A stretch of DNA of 64,000 nt, taken from assembly GCF_006175945.1 (NCBI RefSeq), contig NZ_VAJL01000001.1, forward strand, positions 4,287,001 to 4,351,000. The letters are read 5' to 3'. The notes beneath the pieces are model-generated. The model worked only from the letters and a program-made list of their open reading frames with translations. It was not told the DNA's origin and did no database searches. This stretch comes from Chryseobacterium mulctrae (GTDB lineage Bacteria; Bacteroidota; Bacteroidia; Flavobacteriales; Weeksellaceae). How positions within the stretch are numbered: position 1 is the stretch's first letter; the number at the start of each line of letters is the position of its first letter. Positions 44,375 through 52,399 of this stretch are shown here, piece by piece. The position numbers and the translations under genes were made by a program.

Positions 44375-45538
44375 ATGTCAAATTCAGAAACTTTCTCAAG
44401 CTGGGAAAATCTTGTTAAAAAACAACTTAAAACGGAAGATATTTACACGATCCTTAAAAAAGAAAATTTAGAAGGAATTGATGTGAAACCTTTTTATAAT
44501 TCTGTGGAAAAACCAATGGTCAACCTTCCGAAAGTAGAAGAAAGCACCCATTTGGTAGCAACATACCACGAAAGTCTTGAAGATGATGTTTTTGCATTTT
44601 TATTGAATGAAAATGTAGAAAATCTTGTAGGAAAAACTGTTTTTGTTAACAATAAAGATTTGGCAGAGCACATCAGTCCGCAAGATGAAGACCAATATTT
44701 CTCTCTGATTGATGTTTTTGATGAGCAAAATGCAGAAATTAATGATCAGCTGGTAAAAGAGCTTTTGGCAAAAGATTTTAAAAGAAATATTTGTGTAGAT
44801 ATTTCCCTTCATCAAAATGCCGGAGCTGCAATTTATCAGCAATTGGGGATTGCTTTGGCAAAAACGAAAGAATTGATTGAAATTTACGGAGCAGAAATCA
44901 TCAATAAGCTGATTTTCAGGATTGCTGTCGGAGGAAACTATTTCTTTGAAATGGCTAAAATCCGTGCTTTTAAATTGGTTTTTAATCAGTTATCTAAAGA
45001 ATATGATTTAAACGAGATTCCATATATTTTTGCTGAAACCTCACTTAGAAATAAATCAATTTTAGATAACGAAAATAATCTTATTCGCTCGACTTTAGAA
45101 TTGGCTTCTGCCATGATTGGTGGAGCAGATGCGGTTTACAGTACGAATTATCTTGTTGAAAAAAGCACAGAAAATTCAGAAGAAATTTCTTTTAAACAAC
45201 AGATTGTTTTGGCTTACGAAAGTATCATCAATGTGTTTGAAGATGCATCCAACGGAAGTTATTACATAGAAGATATTACCAATCAAATCGCTGAGAAATC
45301 TTGGAAATTCTTTGTTGAAATAGAAGAAAAAGGAGGTTATTTGGAACTTTTAAAACAAGGAATTATCCAGAAAAACATCTACGATCATGCTGTTGAAGAA
45401 CAAAAGTGGGTGGAAGAAGGTAAAATAAAACTGATTGGCGTTAATTTATACCCCATATTAGAGCTAAAAAAATCTATTGAGGAATTATATCATCAAAATG
45501 AATTAAACGCCGTTCGTTGGGCTGAAATGTTTGAGTAA
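44375..45538 (+). CDS. Methylmalonyl-CoA mutase small subunit (short form)
   Basis: The product has 387 residues related to the beta (small) subunit MutA. SWENLVKKQLKTEDIY near the start, DISLHQNAGA, and RIAVGGNYFFEMAKIRAFKLV with AETSLRNKSILDNENNLIRSTLELASAMIGGAD are the mutase barrel landmarks. It ends with RWAEMFE and lacks the C-terminal cobalamin-domain-like region. The catalytic large subunit gene, normally next, is not present in this window. A GxxExxY element begins 18 bases after its stop. Confidence 0.86.
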   Translation: MSNSETFSSWENLVKKQLKTEDIYTILKKENLEGIDVKPFYNSVEKPMVNLPKVEESTHLVATYHESLEDDVFAFLLNENVENLVGKTVFVNNKDLAEHISPQDEDQYFSLIDVFDEQNAEINDQLVKELLAKDFKRNICVDISLHQNAGAAIYQQLGIALAKTKELIEIYGAEIINKLIFRIAVGGNYFFEMAKIRAFKLVFNQLSKEYDLNEIPYIFAETSLRNKSILDNENNLIRSTLELASAMIGGADAVYSTNYLVEKSTENSEEISFKQQIVLAYESIINVFEDASNGSYYIEDITNQIAEKSWKFFVEIEEKGGYLELLKQGIIQKNIYDHAVEEQKWVEEGKIKLIGVNLYPILELKKSIEELYHQNELNAVRWAEMFE

Positions 45539-45556
45539 AGAGTAATCGTATTTTGA

Positions 45557-46031
45557 TGCCACGAATGCACGAATATATTTATTAAATTTGTTTTCGAACA
45601 CAAATGGATTAAATATATGAGTGTTATTTACAAAGAAGAATCATATCAAATTATAGGAATCTGTATGGAAATTCATAATTATTTGGGACATGGATTTTCA
45701 GAAATTGTATATAAAGATGCTTTGGAAATAGAATTTCGAAAAGCTGGAATCTTTTATGAAAGGGAAAAAGAATACGAAGTGGTATATAAAGAAATTGTAC
45801 TTCCCCATAAATTTTATGCAGATTTTGTAATTAACGAGAAGATTATCCTGGAAATAAAAGGAAAAAATCAGATTGCAGAAACAGATCTCGCACAGGCAAT
45901 TAATTATTTAAAAGTTTCTGATAATAAATTAGCAATTATTGTAAATTTTGGTGAATCAAAATTAAATTATAAAAGAATAATTTTATAATTAGTAACTAAT
46001 TTTTAAAAAAGATATTCGTGCATTCGTGGCA
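45557..46031. mobile_element. 475-bp element with GxxExxY gene and 20-bp inverted ends
   Basis: The left end TGCCACGAATGCACGAATAT (45557-45576) and the right end at 46012-46031 are perfect inverted repeats of 20 bases. The similarity extends outward as TTTGA/TTCAAA. Between them is one gene of the GxxExxY family. No transposase and no obvious target duplication are visible, so it may be a non-autonomous element or a repeat-bounded gene cassette. The right repeat contains the GTG start of the next gene. Confidence 0.78.
45617..45988 (+). CDS. GxxExxY-family protein (putative PD-(D/E)xK nuclease fold)
   Basis: The product has 123 residues. The family signature is Gly26-x2-Glu29-x2-Tyr32 (GFSEIVY) after the helix QIIGICMEIHNYLG. 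KFYADFVINEKIILEIKGKN gives Asp69, Glu79 and Lys81, the D-ExK pattern of PD-(D/E)xK nucleases. The biological role of the family is unknown; copies are scattered in Bacteroidota genomes. It fills the 475-bp inverted-repeat element and is oriented with its neighbours. Confidence 0.88.
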   Translation: MSVIYKEESYQIIGICMEIHNYLGHGFSEIVYKDALEIEFRKAGIFYEREKEYEVVYKEIVLPHKFYADFVINEKIILEIKGKNQIAETDLAQAINYLKVSDNKLAIIVNFGESKLNYKRIIL

Positions 46032-47166
46032 TTCAAACAAAGAAATTCAAAACTACATCAATGCAAATCTCACCGCAGATCTGCATTCTTTATTATTAAA
46101 AAAATCTCCGTTTTCTGAAGTTTCTATGCAGGAAATTGTTCAGCAGATTAAAGGAAAACAGGTTGCTCAGAAAAAGTTTCCATTTCTTTTACAAGACGGA
46201 ATTGTTTTTCCGCCACAACTTAATCTTGAACAGTCTTCTTCAGAAAAAACAGCTCTTTATAAATCAGAAATTTTAAAAGGAAACAAATTTATCGATTTAA
46301 CGAGCGGTTTTGGAATTGATGCCTATTATTTATCGAAAAATTTTGATGAGATTACTTTAGTTGAACAAAATAAAGAACTTTTAGATATTGTAAAGCATAA
46401 TTGGAATGTTTTAGGCAAGAAAGCAAGCTTTATTAACTTAAAAATGGAAGATTTTCTTAATGAAAACAAAGAAAATTTTGATGTAATTTACCTTGATCCC
46501 GCACGAAGAGATCAGAATAAAAATAAAGTTTTTCTGCTTGAAGATCTTTCACCAAATGTTTTGGAAATTCAGGATCAATTGCTGTCTATTTCGGAAGAAG
46601 TAATTATAAAACTCTCGCCTTTAATTGATTTAAAATATCTGATTTCGGTTTTAAAAAACATTTCTAAAATTGAAATTATCGCCGTTAAAAATGATGTAAA
46701 AGAGATTGTGGTTTTTCTTTCTAAAAATTATTCAGGAGAAATTATTTGTAAATGTATTAATCTTGAAAGCGATGAAAAAGATTTTAGTTTTGAAATAAAT
46801 GCTGAAAAACATTCAGAAGCTGAATATTCAGAACCTCAAAAATTTATTTATATTCCGAATAATACCATTCTCAAAGCAGGGATTTTCAATCTGATTTCAG
46901 AACAGTTTAAACTTAAAAAACTACATCCGAATACCCATTTATATACTTCGGATGTTAAAATTGAAGATTTTCCAGGAAGAATTTTAGAAATGGAAATGAT
47001 TGATTCAAAACAGATTAAAAAGAAAGAACAGTTTAATCTGATTTCAAAAAATTATCCTTTAAAACCTGAAGAAATCAAGAAGAAATATCAGTTGAAAGAT
47101 GGCGGAAATCAATATCTTATTTTTACACAATCCAAAAAAGGTAAAATAATATTAAAATCAGTCTAA
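46018..47166 (+). CDS. SAM-dependent methyltransferase with THUMP-like domain
   Basis: The product has 382 residues from a GTG at 46018; no ATG lies in frame before residue 37. Motif I is FIDLTSGFGIDAYYLS, the acidic loop is LVEQNK, and motif IV is YLDPARRDQ. The N-terminal 70 residues are helical, and the C-terminal part resembles the THUMP-like domain seen with RNA methyltransferases of this type. The GTG and the first five codons lie inside the right inverted repeat of the GxxExxY element, so the native start was probably replaced. Substrate unknown, probably RNA. Confidence 0.8.
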   Translation: MHSWHSNKEIQNYINANLTADLHSLLLKKSPFSEVSMQEIVQQIKGKQVAQKKFPFLLQDGIVFPPQLNLEQSSSEKTALYKSEILKGNKFIDLTSGFGIDAYYLSKNFDEITLVEQNKELLDIVKHNWNVLGKKASFINLKMEDFLNENKENFDVIYLDPARRDQNKNKVFLLEDLSPNVLEIQDQLLSISEEVIIKLSPLIDLKYLISVLKNISKIEIIAVKNDVKEIVVFLSKNYSGEIICKCINLESDEKDFSFEINAEKHSEAEYSEPQKFIYIPNNTILKAGIFNLISEQFKLKKLHPNTHLYTSDVKIEDFPGRILEMEMIDSKQIKKKEQFNLISKNYPLKPEEIKKKYQLKDGGNQYLIFTQSKKGKIILKSV

Positions 47167-47300
47167 AAATGTTGCCGAAAAATGCAATATTTCTTACTTT
47201 TGGGCAATAAAAAATTATAGAAGAAATCGCAAAGATTGTTTGAGCAACAAACATTGATCGATAAAGTGATTTCATTAGATTTAAAAATAAATATCTGCAT

Positions 47301-47573
47301 ATGAAAAAATTAGTTATATGTTTAGCTCTTGCAACGGTAGCGGTAAGCTGTAAAAAAATCCAGGCTGGAGGGAATAAAAATATCATCAAACTGGAAGAAG
47401 GTACAGAAAGATATTCTGATGATCACCAAGGTGGTTCAGAAGCTCATGGTACAGCTCACGAAGCGGCGGCTCCTGCACATGCAGAACCAGCTAAAGATGC
47501 TCACGGAACTGAAGCTCCAAAAACTGATTCTACTGCTGCAAAGAAACAAGAGCCTGCAAAAGCAGAGCACTAA
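47301..47573 (+). CDS. Small Ala/His/Glu-rich lipoprotein
   Basis: The product has 90 residues. A signal peptide ends in the lipobox VAVSC (Cys17). The rest is low complexity: Gly, His, Ala, Glu and Lys with a repeated AHG/AHE pattern and about eight histidines. No fold is expected. The histidines could bind metal. It lies alone between the methyltransferase and an intrinsic terminator. Reading-frame bias and the clear lipobox make it a real gene; function unknown. Confidence 0.7.
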   Translation: MKKLVICLALATVAVSCKKIQAGGNKNIIKLEEGTERYSDDHQGGSEAHGTAHEAAAPAHAEPAKDAHGTEAPKTDSTAAKKQEPAKAEH

Positions 47574-47595
47574 TTTTCTGAAAATAAAATATATG

Positions 47596-47622
47596 AATCC
47601 TGCTTTTTTGCAGGATTTTTTT
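47596..47622 (+). terminator. Terminator after the small lipoprotein gene
   Basis: AATCCTGC (47596-47603) pairs with GCAGGATT (47610-47617) around six T, followed by a T run. Confidence 0.88.
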
Positions 47623-47717
47623 GTTGAAACAAGATTAAATTTTTTCAAAAGAAATTAAAGCTAATTTGTTTGCTGTGGCGATACAATTTTTTTAATTTTA
47701 ACAAAATTTAATTTACA

Positions 47718-49100
47718 ATGCAAGAAACATTAAATTACATCAACGAAAACAAACAGCGTTTCGTAGATGAATTGTTTGAGTTACTTAGAATTCCTTCTAT
47801 TTCTGCCGATCCGGCTTACAGCAACGACGTTTTAAAATGTGCTGAAGTTTGTGCAGAACACCTTAAAAATGCAGGAGCGGATAATGTTGAAATATGCAAA
47901 ACAAAAGGATATCCTATCGTTTTCGGTGAAAAACTAATTGATGCAAATCTTCCGACAGTTTTGGTATACGGTCATTACGATGTACAGCCTGCAGATCCTT
48001 TGGAACTATGGAAAAAACCACCTTTTGAGCCTTATATTGAGAAAACTGATCTTCATCCTGAAGGTGCGATCTTTGCAAGAGGTTCAGCAGATGATAAAGG
48101 ACAGTTTTTTATGCAGGTGAAAGCTTTTGAAGCAATGATGCAAACTAATTCTCTGCCTTGTAATGTAAAGTTTATCTTAGAAGGAGAGGAAGAGGTAGGT
48201 TCTATAAGCCTAGGAGATTGGGTAAATGAGAATAAAGAAAAGCTTTCTTGTGATTGCATATTGATTTCAGATACTCATATTTACAGTAACGAACAACCAA
48301 CAGTTACAACTGGTTTAAGAGGTTTAAGCTATGTGGAAGTTGAAATTGAAGGACCAAACAGAGATTTGCATTCAGGACTTTATGGAGGTGCAGTTCCGAA
48401 TCCTATTCATGTGCTTTCAAGAATGATTGCAAAATTAATTGATGAGGACGGACAAATCACAATTGATGGTTTTTATGACAACGTAGAAACTGTTTCTGAT
48501 GAAGAAAGAGCTGAAATGAATAAGCTGAAAGATAATCCTGCAGAATTTAAAAAATCGATTGGTTTAAATGATGTGGAAGGTGAAAAAGGATATACAACTT
48601 TAGAGAGAACTTCAATCCGTCCTACACTAGATTGCAACGGAATTTGGGGTGGTTATACAGGTGAAGGCGCAAAAACGGTAATTCCGTCTAAAGCTTCAGC
48701 TAAAATTTCGATGCGTTTAGTACCTTATCAGACTCCTGAAGAAATTACAGAAAAGTTTACAAAATATTTTGAGAAAATTGCTCCTGCAAATGTAAGAGTA
48801 AAAGTTACCCCACATCACGGTGGAATGCCTTATGTTTTACCAACTGATACTAAAGAGTATTTGGCTGCTAAAAATGCAATGCAAACTGCTTTCGGAAAAG
48901 AAGTTCTTCCATATAGAGGAGGTGGAAGTATCCCAATTACCTCAATGTTTGAGCAGGTTTTAGGAGCTAAATCAGTGTTGATGGGATTTGGTTTAGATTC
49001 TGATGCGATCCATTCTCCAAACGAGCATTATGGATTGTTTAATTTCTATAAAGGAATTGAGAGTATCCCAATGTTTTTTGAGAATTATTCGAAGTCTTAA
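47718..49100 (+). CDS. M20-family dipeptidase
   Basis: A metallopeptidase of 460 residues, normal for the M20 dipeptidase/CNDP-like group. Zinc ligands and active site: VYGHYDVQ (His86, Asp88), RGSADDKGQ (Asp125 bridging region), LEGEEEVGS (catalytic Glu157), and a His near the C-terminus in DAIHSPNE. The dimerisation domain spans about 205-330. It is probably cytoplasmic, as no signal peptide is seen. Its 3' end has a degenerate second copy at 50241-50301. Confidence 0.92.
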   Translation: MQETLNYINENKQRFVDELFELLRIPSISADPAYSNDVLKCAEVCAEHLKNAGADNVEICKTKGYPIVFGEKLIDANLPTVLVYGHYDVQPADPLELWKKPPFEPYIEKTDLHPEGAIFARGSADDKGQFFMQVKAFEAMMQTNSLPCNVKFILEGEEEVGSISLGDWVNENKEKLSCDCILISDTHIYSNEQPTVTTGLRGLSYVEVEIEGPNRDLHSGLYGGAVPNPIHVLSRMIAKLIDEDGQITIDGFYDNVETVSDEERAEMNKLKDNPAEFKKSIGLNDVEGEKGYTTLERTSIRPTLDCNGIWGGYTGEGAKTVIPSKASAKISMRLVPYQTPEEITEKFTKYFEKIAPANVRVKVTPHHGGMPYVLPTDTKEYLAAKNAMQTAFGKEVLPYRGGGSIPITSMFEQVLGAKSVLMGFGLDSDAIHSPNEHYGLFNFYKGIESIPMFFENYSKS

Positions 49101-49212
49101 AAAGTGAATTGATTTATTAAATAATAATCCTTGAGAAGTTTTTCTTGAGGATTGTTTATTTTATATTGGTGTTTTTTTGTTGGATTGAATTATTTTCTTT
49201 AATTTTAGCATA

Positions 49213-49220
49213 TAACTTTG
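49213..49220 (+). promoter_or_regulatory. -7 promoter box of the anchor-J T9SS gene
   Basis: TAACTTTG matches the box, 12 bases before the ATG at 49233. Confidence 0.5.
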
Positions 49221-49232
49221 AATGAGAATATT

Positions 49233-50120
49233 ATGAAAAAAATTTTACTATTAAGCGCCCTTTTAGGGTTAGGATTATTGAATGCTCAATCAACCCTTTT
49301 TCAAGAAAATTGGGATGGTCAAGGTCCAGGAATTGGCTCATGGACTCTTTATAATGTAGATGGTCTTACACCAATTGATCCTTTTGATGCTAATAACGAT
49401 GGATTGCCAGCTCTTGTTACAAATGCTTGGAATGTTTTGTCATTAACTCAAATTCAAAACTCTGGACCAAACTTGGCTACATATACCTATCCAGCAGGAG
49501 CAACAGGTATGGCAGGTAATGTAGCAGTAGCAAATTCTTGGTATGATCCGGCAGGTACGGCAAATGATTGGCTTGTATCTCCACAAATTAATATTCCGGC
49601 AGGAGCAACAGGTGTAAACTTAACATGGTCGGCAACTAGTATGGGTGCAGCTGCATATTTAGAGAATTATAAAGTATATATTTCTACTACAGGTAACCAA
49701 GTTGCAAATTTTACTACAATTTTGAAAACAGTAACTAATGAATCAGTTACTGGAACGTATCACACAGTTAATCTTAATTCATATGTAGGGCAGAATGTTT
49801 ATATAGCTTTCAGAGATGACAGTAATGACGAATACATAATGTTATTAGATAATATTAAAGTAACATCTGCAAATACGCTTGCAACAAATGATATTGTAAA
49901 AAAACAAACGTATTTTTCTCCCAATCCAACTTCTGATTTTTTAAATATCAAAACTAACTCTAAAATTAATGCAGTTTCTGTTGCAGATCTTACAGGTAAA
50001 AAAGTGAATGTAAAATTAGATGGTGATAAAGTAGACGTTAGAAGTCTTCCTGCAGGAACTTATTTAATCAATATTGAAACAAAAGATGGTGTTTCTACGG
50101 AAAAATTCATCAAAAAATAA
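49233..50120 (+). CDS. Secreted choice-of-anchor J protein with T9SS domain
   Basis: The product has 295 residues from the ATG at 49233, which directly precedes the KKILLL signal peptide; an upstream TTG at 49218 overlaps the promoter box. The mature part begins FQENWDG and contains GIGSWTLYNVDG, ANDWLVSPQINIP and LENYKVYISTTGN, matching the choice-of-anchor J / cleaved adhesin beta sandwich. The C-terminal 75 residues (YFSPNPTSDFLNIK ... FIKK) form a type A T9SS sorting domain. It is copy 1 of a tandem duplication whose copy 2 has a different interior. Confidence 0.88.
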   Translation: MKKILLLSALLGLGLLNAQSTLFQENWDGQGPGIGSWTLYNVDGLTPIDPFDANNDGLPALVTNAWNVLSLTQIQNSGPNLATYTYPAGATGMAGNVAVANSWYDPAGTANDWLVSPQINIPAGATGVNLTWSATSMGAAAYLENYKVYISTTGNQVANFTTILKTVTNESVTGTYHTVNLNSYVGQNVYIAFRDDSNDEYIMLLDNIKVTSANTLATNDIVKKQTYFSPNPTSDFLNIKTNSKINAVSVADLTGKKVNVKLDGDKVDVRSLPAGTYLINIETKDGVSTEKFIKK

Positions 50121-50147
50121 ATTACTGATCAATCTAAGTATATTAAA

Positions 50148-50175
50148 AAAAACGCTCTATTTGGAGCGTTTTTTT
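50148..50175 (+). terminator. Terminator of T9SS copy 1
   Basis: AACGCTC and GAGCGTT pair around TATTTG, with A and T runs on either side. The flanking ATTACTGATCAATCT is repeated 1.21 kb further on. Confidence 0.85.
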
Positions 50176-50240
50176 GATGAGAAAAAAACCAAACAGAATT
50201 TCATTCCTGACTTTATTTTAGAGTGGTTCTTGATTCTTGA

Positions 50241-50301
50241 CATTATTGGTTGTTTAATTTTTAAAATATCCCAATGTTTTGAGAATTATTATAAGCCTTA
50301 A
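50241..50301 (+). pseudogene. Remnant of the dipeptidase 3' end
   Basis: CATTATTGGTTGTTTAATTT and ATCCCAATGTTTTGAGAATT followed by ATTATAAGCCTTAAAAGTG correspond to the last 75 bases of the M20 dipeptidase gene (49026-49115), with small deletions. It lies 1.21 kb downstream of the original. It marks the left end of a tandem duplication; the similarity continues through the next 90 bases of non-coding sequence. Confidence 0.72.
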
Positions 50302-50427
50302 AAGTGAATTAATTTATTAAATAATAATCCTTAAGAATTTTTTCTTGAGGATTATTCATTTTGTGTTGATATTTTTTGTTGGATATTTTTTTTTTATATC
50401 TTTATATTTAAATAAAACTTATTAAAA

Positions 50428-51333
50428 ATGAAGAAATATTACTTCCTTGGCCTAATAGTTTCTACTTTAGGTCTAAAATCACAAACAATTATTTTTAATC
50501 AACCTACAACCACGACAGATGGTATTGTCTCTGACGTGCTGTCAAATGGGAATTTTGTAGCAGCAGCTGATGATTTTACACTCCCTTTGACAAGTAAAAT
50601 TACTAAAATAAAGGTTCAAGGGTTTCAGAATCAATCAAATTTAGAAACAACGATAGGTACAGGTGCAGTGCTCTATATCTATGCGAATAATGCTGGTAGT
50701 CCAGCTGGAATTCCTAATAATCCAGCAGTAGCTCCAATAGCAAGTATAAATATTAATAAAGGAGCTGCAGGTTATAATTTAGTAAAAAACAGTAGTAATT
50801 ATACTTATGAAATTGATTTTACTGCAGCTTTAAGTACTCCTGTAATTTTACAGCAAAATACAGTATATTGGTTAGTTTTTGCTCCAAAAACAAGTTTGAC
50901 AGCATATACTGCTGCAACGAGGTTTAACTGGTTTGCTGGCCAAGTAGCTGGAAATGCGGCTAAACTTGTAGACCCAAGCGATGCTTTTGGAGCGGGAGCG
51001 ACTACATGGACTGATATTTCTGCACTTACTCCTAGTGCAGCTCTTGACGGTCTTGCTTTTTCTATTGAGGGTGAAACTGCAGTTTTAGGAACAAGTGAGT
51101 TGTATAGCTCAACAACAGATCTGATTATTTCTCCTAATCCTACAACTGATTATTTACAAATCAAATCTAAAACTGATATTAGAAATATTGAAATTTTTGA
51201 CATAACTGGCAGAAAAGTTAATGCTGTATTAAATAATGATAAGATAGATGTGAGAAATCTACAGGCAGGAAGCTATATTATTAACATTGAAACTAAAGAA
51301 GGGAAGAAAACTAAAAAATTCATCAAAAAATAA
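50428..51333 (+). CDS. Secreted protein with T9SS sorting domain (duplicate)
   Basis: The product has 301 residues. The signal peptide ends near LKSQ. The mature region (FNQPTTTTDGIVSDV, AADDFTLP, TVYWLVFAPK) looks like a beta sandwich unlike that of the upstream protein; I do not recognise a named domain. The C-terminal 75 residues (LIISPNPTTDYLQIK, FDITGRKVN, INIETKEG, FIKK) are a T9SS type A domain closely similar to its neighbour. Flanking DNA on both sides is a copy of the flanks of the upstream gene. Confidence 0.82.
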   Translation: MKKYYFLGLIVSTLGLKSQTIIFNQPTTTTDGIVSDVLSNGNFVAAADDFTLPLTSKITKIKVQGFQNQSNLETTIGTGAVLYIYANNAGSPAGIPNNPAVAPIASININKGAAGYNLVKNSSNYTYEIDFTAALSTPVILQQNTVYWLVFAPKTSLTAYTAATRFNWFAGQVAGNAAKLVDPSDAFGAGATTWTDISALTPSAALDGLAFSIEGETAVLGTSELYSSTTDLIISPNPTTDYLQIKSKTDIRNIEIFDITGRKVNAVLNNDKIDVRNLQAGSYIINIETKEGKKTKKFIKK

Positions 51334-51357
51334 ATTACTGATCAATCTCAGTATATT

Positions 51358-51385
51358 AAAAACGCTCCAATTGGGGCGTTTTTGT
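51358..51385 (+). terminator. Terminator of T9SS copy 2
   Basis: AACGCTCC and GGGGCGTT pair around AATT with one G-T pair, followed by T. It is the counterpart of the stem at 50148-50175. Confidence 0.82.
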
Positions 51386-51412
51386 TATTTTAGAGTTTTA
51401 AAAGATTAATCA

Positions 51413-52120
51413 ATGATAAAAAATAAAGCAGCATATATTACAGGAGGAACAAAAGGAGTAGGATACGGAATTGCAAAAGTATTGCTTCAAAATGGTGTTT
51501 CAGTTGCATTTTCGGGAAGAAAAAAAGAAGAGGTTGACAAAGTAGAGAATGAATTAAAAGAATATTCAGCCAATGTTTTAGGTTTGATTTCAGATGTTTA
51601 AAATCTGGACAATGAGTCTAATGCAGTCAAAAGCATCATAAACAAATTCGGAAGATTAGATTTTGTCATTGCTAATGCAGGTTTAGGAATTTTCAAACCT
51701 GTTGATGAACTAAGTTCTGAAGAATGGAATGAGATGATTGATACCAACTTAACCGGAGTTTTTCATACTTTAAAAGCTTCAGTTGAAGAATTAAAAAAAA
51801 CAGAAGGATATTATATTACGATTTCAAGTTTAGCGGGAGCTAATTTCTTTGAAAACGGAACAGGTTATAATGCTTCAAAATTCGGCGTAGTGGGCTTTAC
51901 TCAGGCTGCTATGATCGATTTAAGAAAGTATAATATCAAATCTACCGTAATAATGCCGGGTTCGGTTGCTACAAATTTTAACGGAAATATCCCCTCTGAA
52001 AAAGATGCCTGGAAAATTCAGCCGGATGATATGGGGAATTTGGTATTGGATATTTTGAAGATGAATCCAAGAGTTTTACCAAGCAAGATAGAGTTTAGAG
52101 CAACAAAACCAAAGTCTTAG
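51413..52120 (+). pseudogene. SDR-family oxidoreductase with an in-frame stop codon
   Basis: Short-chain dehydrogenase/reductase. TGGTKGVGYG is the NAD(P) glycine motif, NAG is present, and Ser with YNASK forms the active site. A single TAA at 51599-51601, after residue 62 (GLISDV), interrupts the frame. The same frame continues without further defects to a stop at 52118-52120, giving about 235 residues if read through. Codon use after the stop remains normal. This is either a recent nonsense mutation or a sequencing error; the second part alone would lack the cofactor site. Confidence 0.8.
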
Positions 52121-52313
52121 AAACTTATAATGCGCTGAATAATAATTAAATAAGTATTATGCATGCATAATATATTTTTTATTTATATTTACAAAACTTA
52201 ACAAACAAAAATAGCTTCCGAAAATCTCAGGATTTTAATAGGCTGAAAATAAAAATTTATAACACACATGGAGCCGTAAGGTGACATTTGGTAAATGAAA
52301 ATAATTAAAACCA

Positions 52314-52373
52314 CATATGAAATCGCCATGAATTGGAAACGCTTTTACCAATGAAAACAAGCGATAACATATG
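52314..52373 (+). promoter_or_regulatory. Nested inverted repeat upstream of etfB
   Basis: CATATG...ATCGC pairs with GCGAT...CATATG, and inside it ATTGG pairs with CCAAT. The 280-bp gap 52121-52399 also has a palindromic ATTATGCATGCATAAT at 52157-52172. The etfB start itself lies in a third CATATG (52397-52402). It may be a structured leader; no known riboswitch is recognised. Confidence 0.4.
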
Positions 52374-52399
52374 GCAATTAAAAACAATAAAATCTACAT

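Noticed and set aside
45557..46031. Classification of the GxxExxY element as an insertion sequence
   Set aside because: There is no transposase gene and no clear target duplication, so it is listed as a repeat-bounded element only.
50074..50240. A small gene after the first T9SS gene
   Set aside because: The frame starts inside the T9SS gene, crosses its terminator and ends in the dipeptidase remnant; it is explained by the duplication.
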